DNA of 39,378 nt from Oligoflexia bacterium (GTDB lineage: Bacteria > Bdellovibrionota > UBA1018). Position numbers and translations under genes: made by a program. Below are positions 33,767 to 39,378 of this stretch, in pieces. The DNA lies in assembly GCA_014376785.1 (NCBI GenBank), contig JACMQW010000008.1:1-39378 (forward strand). The letters are read 5' to 3'. Each line of letters starts with the position of its first letter. Within the stretch, counting starts at the first letter, position 1. The notes under the pieces are model-generated. The model was not told the DNA's origin. It did no database searches and saw only the letters and a program-made list of their open reading frames with translations.

Positions 33767-35599
33767 TTAATAATCTTCCAGGTGATAGCGAACACTCGTT
33801 ACGACGGTATTTTCCCGACCTCTCAAAACCGCGCGGAGGACGAGCGCCGTCTGATTATGGAGGAACTGGTGATACCATTTTGGTGTGACAAACTCTGGAA
33901 CGATCACAGTGATCGTGTCGTTATGAGTCTCGCTTCGGACTCTTTCGACATATTCGATAATGGGTGCAATCACTGACCGATAAGGAGATTTGATAATGGT
34001 CAGCGGAATATTCGGAACGGTTTTTTCCCAATATCCCTTCAGCCGAAGTGTCGCTTCAGAATCTAAATCGATGTAGCAGGCGCGAACATCTGCCGAGATC
34101 GTGGTGGCGTAGCGCAAAGCTTCGAGCACTCCGGGATGGAGACCCGATACTGGAACGATGGCGGTGTGCCTTACGGGCGCGGTGATGCTGATGCTGTGAG
34201 AGCGCATCGGTGCCGCCAGTTGTTTCCCGATGAGAACGTAATGGCGCTTAATTCTTCGGAATAAAACGACCAAGAGGGGAATGAGCAGGGCGACCATCCA
34301 AGCACCGTGGAGAAATTTCGTTGCTCCGATGACGAGTAAAACCACGAAGGTGCTTAAGCCGCCTAGGGCATTAAAAAAAGTCGACCTAATCCAACCCGGC
34401 TCGCGAATTCGCCAGTGGTGAACCACCATGCCGACTTGGGAGAGGGTGAAGGAAAGAAACACACCGACTGCGTAAAGCGGAATCAAATGGTGAGTGGTTC
34501 CGCCGAAAACAATGATCAGGAAAATCGCGCCGAGCGAAAGGCCGACGATCCCATTTGAGAAAACAAGTCGATCTCCGAGACTAGCCAGTTGCCGGGGGAG
34601 GAAGCGGTCTTTTGCAAGCAACGACGCGAGTCTCGGAAAATCCGCATAACTGGTATTCGCAGCTAAGAAAAGAATGAGCGCTGTTGTGGATGGAATCGCG
34701 TAGTAAAATTTGCTGTTGCCGAAAACTTGTCGAGCGAGGAGTGAAACAGCCGTTTGGCCTTCTCCAGGCACCACCCCGTACACGTGCGCAAGTAAAGTAA
34801 TGCCGAGAAAAAATGCGCCTAGAATCGTCGACATCCAAAGCATGGTGGCCTTCGCATTTTTCTGTGAGGGCTCGGTAAAAATAGGAATTCCATTTGAGAT
34901 AGCCTCCACTCCCGTAAGCGCAGAGCATCCCGAGGAAAAAGCGCGGAGAAGTAAGAAAAGGGGAACCGCCGGGTAGACTTCATGAATGACGGGGGCAGCA
35001 GGTGGCACGTCTCCCGATATAATTCTCCAACCGCCGACCACGATCAGTACGAGAAAGGAACCAATGAAAAGGTAAGTCGGAATCGCGAAAATATTCGACG
35101 ATTCCTTAATGCCTCTTAAATTCAGCAGCATTACGAGGAGAATGACGAGCACGCCGAGAATGACTTTATGGGGGCCGAGAGACGGAAACGCCGAAGCGAT
35201 GTTTTCGACTCCGGCTGCGACAGAAACGGAAACGGTGAGTGTGTAATCGATGAGCAGCGATGCTCCCGCAACCAATCCGGCCGTAATTCCTAAATTCTCT
35301 TTAGCGACCGTGTAAGCGCCACCCCCACCTGGATAGGCATCGATCGTTTGGCGATAGGATACGGTGATGATAAAAAGCAATGCTCCGATTGCGAGGGCAA
35401 TCGGAATGGACCAAGCGACCGCCGCCGCGGCAAAGAGAGAAAGCGGAATCAAAATTTCTTCGGTGGCGTAGGCAACCGAAGAGAGGGCATCTGAAGATAA
35501 AACGGCCAGCGCTTTCCATTTCGGAATTCGCTCGTGATGAGCCATTTCAGTCATCAACGGATTGCCTAGTGCTCGCCGCTTAATCTGCTCGAAAATCAT
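33767..35599 (-). CDS. kimA: KimA-type potassium importer (APC superfamily)
   Basis: A 610-residue protein, close in length to Bacillus KimA (607). The N-terminal APC core has about 12 membrane segments, with WKALAVLSSDALSSVAYATEE, SYRQTIDAYPGGGGAY, LLRAFSSGCSALTGVEAISNG and FGGTTHHLIPLYAVGVF, matching KimA closely, as does the first helix order. The C-terminal 150 residues form a cytosolic alpha/beta domain (TAIVPVSGLHPGVLEALRYA) with the final TPKWYHQFLHNQ segment. KimA is a proton-coupled high-affinity K+ importer, and in Bacillus it is controlled by c-di-AMP. GGAG precedes ATG 35599. No ydaO-type riboswitch is recognisable upstream. A decayed sensor kinase follows on the same strand. Confidence 0.9.
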   Translation of the reverse strand: MIFEQIKRRALGNPLMTEMAHHERIPKWKALAVLSSDALSSVAYATEEILIPLSLFAAAAVAWSIPIALAIGALLFIITVSYRQTIDAYPGGGGAYTVAKENLGITAGLVAGASLLIDYTLTVSVSVAAGVENIASAFPSLGPHKVILGVLVILLVMLLNLRGIKESSNIFAIPTYLFIGSFLVLIVVGGWRIISGDVPPAAPVIHEVYPAVPLFLLLRAFSSGCSALTGVEAISNGIPIFTEPSQKNAKATMLWMSTILGAFFLGITLLAHVYGVVPGEGQTAVSLLARQVFGNSKFYYAIPSTTALILFLAANTSYADFPRLASLLAKDRFLPRQLASLGDRLVFSNGIVGLSLGAIFLIIVFGGTTHHLIPLYAVGVFLSFTLSQVGMVVHHWRIREPGWIRSTFFNALGGLSTFVVLLVIGATKFLHGAWMVALLIPLLVVLFRRIKRHYVLIGKQLAAPMRSHSISITAPVRHTAIVPVSGLHPGVLEALRYATTISADVRACYIDLDSEATLRLKGYWEKTVPNIPLTIIKSPYRSVIAPIIEYVERVRSETHNDTITVIVPEFVTPKWYHQFLHNQTALVLRAVLRGRENTVVTSVRYHLEDY

Positions 35600-36058
35600 A
35601 CCCTGCTCCAGTTTCGGGCACTATGGACCCGGATCAAGAAACTAACAATAGTGGATAGCACGCTCTTCTAATATTTTAAGTATCTGAATTTAAAACGGAA
35701 TATTCTAATTTTCCTCAGTCGAAAGGGCGTTTTTGCTTCCAGTCTAAAGGGTGATAGAGGAGGCTTTAACCATAAGGTTGTTTAATTCGAACGTCGACTT
35801 CATTGAGTGAAAACAGAAAGTTTTCTAAGTGGCATCGCAAATTCGGGTGAGGATTTCATAAGAATTTCTTTTTCAAAAAGACGAATGGAAAATTTTTACG
35901 CTTCAAAATAGCCCAATAAATAGGGTTTTTTTTAAAAATGAAGAAAAGTGAATTCTGATAATAAATAAAATTCCGCGGATTATTCATTAAAGTCACTTCG
36001 GACACATTACGAGTGATTTTGTTTCACGTTATTCTCTGAAAACAGGGGTAACGAAAGC
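35600..36058. other. AT-rich intergenic region between divergent genes
   Basis: 459 bp between the divergent kimA and lipoprotein genes. It is clearly richer in A/T than the coding sequence, with many A- and T-runs (for example around 35860-35990). It must contain both promoters, but no convincing -35/-10 pair, riboswitch or RNA gene is visible. Confidence 0.6.
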
Positions 36059-36637
36059 ATGAAAAAAAAGAAGAACGGTTCGGTTAGCATCGCGCTGAAA
36101 GTGATCACGAGTTCAAGTCTGGTTTTGGCTGGATTGTTCGGTTGTTCTGGGAGTGCATCTCGCTCGGTCGCATCGATTCACGATCTCGCCGAAGTTTATC
36201 CGGATCGACTGGACTATTCGCTCCAAGATCGCGCTGCGAAGGCGGACACGGTCGTGGTTGGTCAGGTAGCTGAGAGTAAGGAAAGCTTCGGTTCGAATGA
36301 GCACGGTGATCAATTAATTTATACCACTCAGACAGTCGCCGTCAGTGAAATGATCAAAGGCGCAAGTTCTTCCGCTTCCAAAGTTGAAGTGAAAATCGAA
36401 GGTGGATGCGTCGGCGAAGGGGAGCAGAAAAAATGCCTCCAGGCTTCCGATCTGAAGCCTTTGCCTAAAGGCCAAAATGTCATGCTCTTTTTGCGTCCTT
36501 CTCAGGAAGCTGGAAAGTTTCTGCCCCAAGGAAGATCGGGCGGAGTTCTGCTGTTAAACGCAAAGGGCGATCTCGCCAGCGGTAATTTAGCGCGAAAGGC
36601 TCTGATGAGCGTCGTCAAATCTGGTGTTTCGAAATAA
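36059..36637 (+). CDS. Putative lipoprotein
   Basis: A 192-residue protein with a very basic start (MKKKKNG), a hydrophobic core (VITSSSLVLAGLF) and lipobox LFGC, Cys29. The mature part begins Ser/Ala-rich and has two closely spaced cysteines in GGCVGEGEQKKCLQ, likely a disulfide loop. The strand-rich core (ADTVVVGQVAES, QTVAVSEMIKG, KVEVKIEGG, QNVMLFLRP) suggests a small beta-barrel or OB-like fold; the pattern VVVGQV followed by a later VMLFL resembles known small periplasmic proteins that bind ligands, but no family is recognised. It precedes the matrixin-type protease gene by 67 bp on the same strand. Confidence 0.75.
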   Translation: MKKKKNGSVSIALKVITSSSLVLAGLFGCSGSASRSVASIHDLAEVYPDRLDYSLQDRAAKADTVVVGQVAESKESFGSNEHGDQLIYTTQTVAVSEMIKGASSSASKVEVKIEGGCVGEGEQKKCLQASDLKPLPKGQNVMLFLRPSQEAGKFLPQGRSGGVLLLNAKGDLASGNLARKALMSVVKSGVSK

Positions 36638-36704
36638 TTTTTAAAGTTCTAAGGGGTTTCGACTTTTCGATCTCACGTTGGTTTTTTTTCTCGGGGGGGA
36701 AAAA

Positions 36705-37949
36705 ATGAAAATTAAAAAACAGGTTTGTTTGATTTTAAAGGCGACGAGCGCAGCCGCTCTCGTAGCAGCCGCAGTACCATCAGCAGAAGCATTTCAGATT
36801 TTCGATGTCTGGGCTAATCCACGGGTTACCTATTATGTCGATGCTACTAACCAAGACATCACGTCCGTTGAAGCGCTTGCAGTCATTCGAGCGGCTGCGG
36901 ATACGTGGAAAACCCAGGGTCATAGCAACTTTGAATTTGTTTATTCGGGAGCCGCTGCCAACACCGCCATCAGCATGGACCGAAAAAATAATGTGTTTTT
37001 TCGGAGTGCAGTGGCCGATTCAGGTCCTTCCACGATTGCGACCACCTACTCGTGGTCAAACGGCAGTGGAAGTTATGCCGAGTTTGATATGGTGTTTTGG
37101 GATGCGTCCTACACTTTCGTAGGGGACGGTGCCTGCTCGCGCGGCATGTATCTCCAAGACGTCGCGACTCATGAATTCGGACATGCATTAGGTCTCGATC
37201 ATACAGCGTTTCCTGGTGCGACGATGTACCCATCCATTTCCTATTGTTCACGTGGTCAGCGTAACTTGAGTTCGGATGATGTGGCGGGAGTTCAAGCAGC
37301 CTATGGAGCTACGGGTGCAACGCCGGCACCGTCTCCTTCGATGCCTGCCCCGCTGCCATCCAGTCCTGCACCGGCTCCATCTTCTCCAGCTCCGGTGCCA
37401 TCGATGCCGGCACCGATCCCGACGTCGTCTGTACCGACGACACCAAAGGGAGGTCCAGCCCCAATTCCAACAGCAACTTCGCCAGCTCCAATCCCTACGT
37501 CTGCACCAGTGCCACCTTCTGGACCAACGAAGTCCATTCCACCTGAGGGCTCATCTGCTCCGGGTGGTTCTGGCTCCGCTCCTTGTCCGAATGTACCCGG
37601 ACCGAACGGATCAGTTCCGATGCCGAACATTCCGGTCTTGCCTCCGTCTGGGAGCACGAAAGCGGCCATTGCCGCAATCGCTCAGCTTCCTTGTTCCACG
37701 GACTTCAATGCTCTCTTTGGGGATGCCAATGCTCAATCGGCGGCTCTCAATGCTGCGGCACAAGCGACCTATGCCTCTAAGGTAACGGCATGTGCAGGTA
37801 GCGGCGTAAATGACGGCGATAAGCCTTGTATGAATGCGGCTTACGTTGAATTTGCAGCGAAAGTTGCTCAAATTCAAGCGGATCAGCAAGAAACCCAGCA
37901 AGCGATTTTAAATCGCATCATGTCTTGCCCCTCCAACGACAAGCACTAA
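36705..37949 (+). CDS. Secreted matrixin-type metalloprotease with Pro-rich linker
   Basis: From ATG 36705 (strong site GGGGGGGAAAA) the protein has 414 residues; signal peptide to about residue 30 (AEA-FQ). The catalytic domain (about 30-205) has HEFGHALGLDH (His156, Glu157, His160, His166), the metzincin zinc motif, and the Met-turn ATMYPS (Met174), as in M10 matrixins. There is no visible cysteine-switch propeptide. Residues about 208-325 are a Pro/Ala/Ser linker built of PAP-P repeats. The C-terminal domain (about 335-414) has four Cys (for example LPCSTDF, VTACAG, KPCMNA, MSCPSN) in an Ala/Gln-rich helical setting. A role in degrading proteins outside the cell is likely. Confidence 0.9.
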   Translation: MKIKKQVCLILKATSAAALVAAAVPSAEAFQIFDVWANPRVTYYVDATNQDITSVEALAVIRAAADTWKTQGHSNFEFVYSGAAANTAISMDRKNNVFFRSAVADSGPSTIATTYSWSNGSGSYAEFDMVFWDASYTFVGDGACSRGMYLQDVATHEFGHALGLDHTAFPGATMYPSISYCSRGQRNLSSDDVAGVQAAYGATGATPAPSPSMPAPLPSSPAPAPSSPAPVPSMPAPIPTSSVPTTPKGGPAPIPTATSPAPIPTSAPVPPSGPTKSIPPEGSSAPGGSGSAPCPNVPGPNGSVPMPNIPVLPPSGSTKAAIAAIAQLPCSTDFNALFGDANAQSAALNAAAQATYASKVTACAGSGVNDGDKPCMNAAYVEFAAKVAQIQADQQETQQAILNRIMSCPSNDKH

Positions 37950-37978
37950 AAAGCTCGAATGAGTCTTCGAATCCCATG

Positions 37979-38023
37979 AATAAACAGCGCCCGCATTTGT
38001 TTCGAATGCGGGCGCTGTTTATT
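37979..38023 (+). terminator. Rho-independent terminator of the matrixin gene
   Basis: A perfect 19-bp stem (arms 37979-37997 and 38005-38023, core CAGCGCCCGCATT) with a 7-nt loop, 30 bp after the stop. It is symmetric with A- and T-rich ends and so could work on both strands. Confidence 0.88.
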
Positions 38024-38319
38024 ATAACGTCGAAGGATCAGAGCTCGTTCGAAGCGTACGAATCGCAGAAGGGGATGCCTACCAATTCGCAATTTCAGAC
38101 GGTGATACCGATAACTAGAAATTGAAAAAGCTGGTTTCGGGTCCGAGCGAGGAGAAAACTATTTGGGTAGCCGAGAAGGCTACTATTCCGTTTTCCTCCC
38201 AGGCTGATTACGTAGACGGCGCATTCTACAGCAGCGCGCCGTATTTGTCTGAGGATTGGCGCGAATTTCTGACAAGAAATAGGACCGCGACGGATATATC
38301 CATTTTCCAGTCGGATTGA
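38020..38319 (+). pseudogene. Remnant of an unidentified gene with an internal stop
   Basis: Downstream of the terminator, one plus-strand frame reads sensibly on both sides of a TAG at 38116-38118: upstream ELVRSVRIAEGDAYQFAIS, downstream KKLVSGPSEEKTIWVAEKA, then YVDGAFYSSAPYLSEDWREF and the stop TGA at 38317-38319. The 5' end runs into the terminator without a start codon or ribosome site. I read it as the 3' part of a truncated gene with a CAG-to-TAG change. TTG 38122 could in principle start a 65-residue protein, but no ribosome site supports it. Function unrecognised. Confidence 0.4.
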
Positions 38320-38830
38320 CGTAACCCATCCGCTTCTAAGAACTTGAATCCGCACGATCGCTCAGTCCGGTTTTTCGGGAAGTTCTCAAAAATACCCAGT
38401 CAATCTGAATTTTAGAGAATAGATTTTGCGCCTATTTTCAATAAAATTTTCTGGCCCATGCATTCGACTGGAAGGTCGGCTTTTTCAGGGCCCATGCAAT
38501 TGAATTAGGCGCGAGCTTAGGAAGCGTAAAAGAAGCATCCCTCAGCTTGGAATTTCAGATGGTAAAAAAATGTTAGTCGGAAAGGTTCCGGTTGTGGCGT
38601 CTTGCTAGACGCTCACAGTGAGCCTAAGCAGCTTCTAAGCATGGAAGACTCTAGGCAAAACCGAATTTCCAAACCTCATGAAAAAGGCTAAAATTTCCGG
38701 GCTGATTAAGCGGAAATTCCTGGTGAAGACGGCATACTCGCGGCACGATTTATCGATCGCTCCGCAAATTTTTAAAGCGGAAGTGGACCGCACCCTTCTA
38801 GTTGGAGGGTTTTCCGGGAAGTTGCATGAC
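38320..38830. other. Non-coding stretch with short hairpins
   Basis: No credible gene is seen. The frames that are open here are short and compositionally poor. The only structure is two adjoining small hairpins at 38597-38623 (GCGTCT/AGACGC and GCTCAC/GTGAGC, sharing GC) and an imperfect 9-bp direct repeat GCCCATGCA near 38455 and 38491. Confidence 0.5.
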
Positions 38831-39173
38831 CGGATTAATGCCGTGTTTTCGCTCCAGCCATTCGTGGATACGGCGGTAACCGTAAAACGCGAACTCGGCC
38901 TGTACTTTTTCGATGAGGTCACGAACGTCGGCGTCGGCTGCCGCCTTCGCTACCGAGTCCCGTTTCGGTTTGTAATACTAGGTGGATTCGGAGATGCCGG
39001 CTGCTTTACAGGCCTCGAGAACTGAGCCAAATTCTTCGCTGTGATGATCGACGAAGTAACTTCGTTTTGCTGCCGTTTCCAAGCCTCCATTTTTTTAGAA
39101 GGTCGATCGTCATCGTCAGTTCGCCGATTTTCGCTTTGAGCTTTTCGTTCGCTCTATCCTTTTTTAGTGGATG
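38831..39173 (-). mobile_element. IS3-family transposase remnant (orfA end and start of orfB)
   Basis: On the minus strand one frame encodes the end of an IS3 orfA, with DRANEKLKAKIGELTMTIDLLKK as two pieces around the leucine-zipper end. At A7 (39090-39096) the reading shifts by -1 to orfB: GSVLEACKAAGISEST, a TAG at 38978-38980 where IS3 has Tyr, then YYKPKR, and FAFYGYRRIHEWLERKHGINP. After INP (38831) the IS3 similarity ends, and the catalytic DDE core is missing. The A7 run is a typical slippery site for programmed -1 frameshifting in IS3. The element is therefore a dead fragment. No terminal inverted repeats are recognised. Confidence 0.78.
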
Positions 39174-39378
39174 CCTGGATCAACCTGGTGGCGGGCTGAT
39201 GGTGAGGAGTGGTTAACCGACGAAGATCCGCATCTTCTCGATTGGTCGTACGACGGACTTGAGAACTGAGTTGACGGGATGGCGGCCGTTTTAATTGGGG
39301 AGGCGAAGGCGTGGGCCGCGGGTTGTTCGGCCGTTCATTGGTTAGTTCGGTCGGTCGGTCGTTCAATGGTGACTTCAA
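39174..39378. other. Right edge, no identifiable gene
   Basis: A 74-residue open frame on the minus strand runs through the edge, but it is Pro/Thr/Arg-rich and does not look like the N-terminal part of an IS3 orfA. A short tandem repeat (CGGT three times, 39348-39362) lies near the edge. I call no gene here. Confidence 0.5.

Noticed and set aside
35600-36058. c-di-AMP (ydaO) riboswitch before kimA
   Set aside because: No ydaO core motif or matching hairpin pattern was seen. The region is only AT-rich.
37301-37669. Gly-rich 122-residue open frame opposite the matrixin linker
   Set aside because: It is the antisense of the Pro/Ala/Ser repeat, which naturally reads as Gly-rich on the other strand. 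There is no ribosome site or start context.
38678-39025. 115-residue plus-strand frame at the IS3 fragment
   Set aside because: It is the antisense of the orfB remnant and has no ribosome site or recognisable domain.
1-39378. CRISPR arrays, tRNA or rRNA genes
   Set aside because: No regularly spaced direct repeats, and no tRNA cloverleaf or rRNA segments were recognised.

Overview
The window looks like chromosome from a Gram-negative bacterium with about 50% GC and a large investment in exported proteins. Nearly half of the genes begin with a Sec signal peptide or a lipobox. These include outer-membrane barrels, lipoproteins, secreted proteases and Cys-containing periplasmic or surface proteins. 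That style, with a GTP-type PEP carboxykinase, a compact rib operon and sigma-54 regulators, fits Bdellovibrionota/Oligoflexia. This placement is inference from gene content; no rRNA or tRNA lies in the window to confirm it.

Layout. 1-2941: the tail of a class III aminotransferase, both subunits of a glutaconate-type CoA-transferase and a convergent metallo-beta-lactamase-fold hydrolase, probably amino-acid or short-acid catabolism. 2980-10755: a run of mostly single genes for exported proteins. They are a lipoprotein, a LysM-like barrel protein, a duplicated-domain secreted protein, a gluzincin metallopeptidase, a possible GH130-like beta-propeller protein, a papain-like protease and a small outer-membrane protein. 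10892-13963: a strong promoter, a possibly leaderless gene and a translationally coupled second gene, both for exported proteins of unknown function. 13982-17666 (minus): ribD-ribE-ribBA-ribH followed by a cytochrome b562-like gene. 17881-19737: pckG. 19827-22956: a four-gene cluster of YceI, di-haem lipoprotein, YceI and a haem-c/outer-membrane-barrel fusion with the architecture of the iron oxidase Cyc2. This is the best candidate in the window for an undescribed system. 22959-24500: a lipocalin, a two-CBS protein and a small eRF1-domain-3-like protein. 24519-28003: a sigma-54 activator and soluble PAS histidine kinase preceded by a sigma-54 promoter-like site, then a secreted protein with a second such site. 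28028-32071: a DUF1275 membrane protein, a secreted alpha/beta hydrolase and a large exported protein of unknown function. 32224-35599 (minus): a KimA-type potassium importer followed directly by a heavily decayed hybrid histidine kinase. 36059-37949: a lipoprotein and a matrixin-type protease with a proline-rich linker. 38020-39378: remnant DNA containing a broken gene and an IS3-family transposase fragment.

Functional picture: riboflavin synthesis and gluconeogenesis are housekeeping. The rest is cell-envelope and secreted biology, an apparent outer-membrane redox module and a sigma-54 two-component switch. Two loci (32.2-33.7 kb and 38.0-39.2 kb) are decaying while their neighbours are intact.
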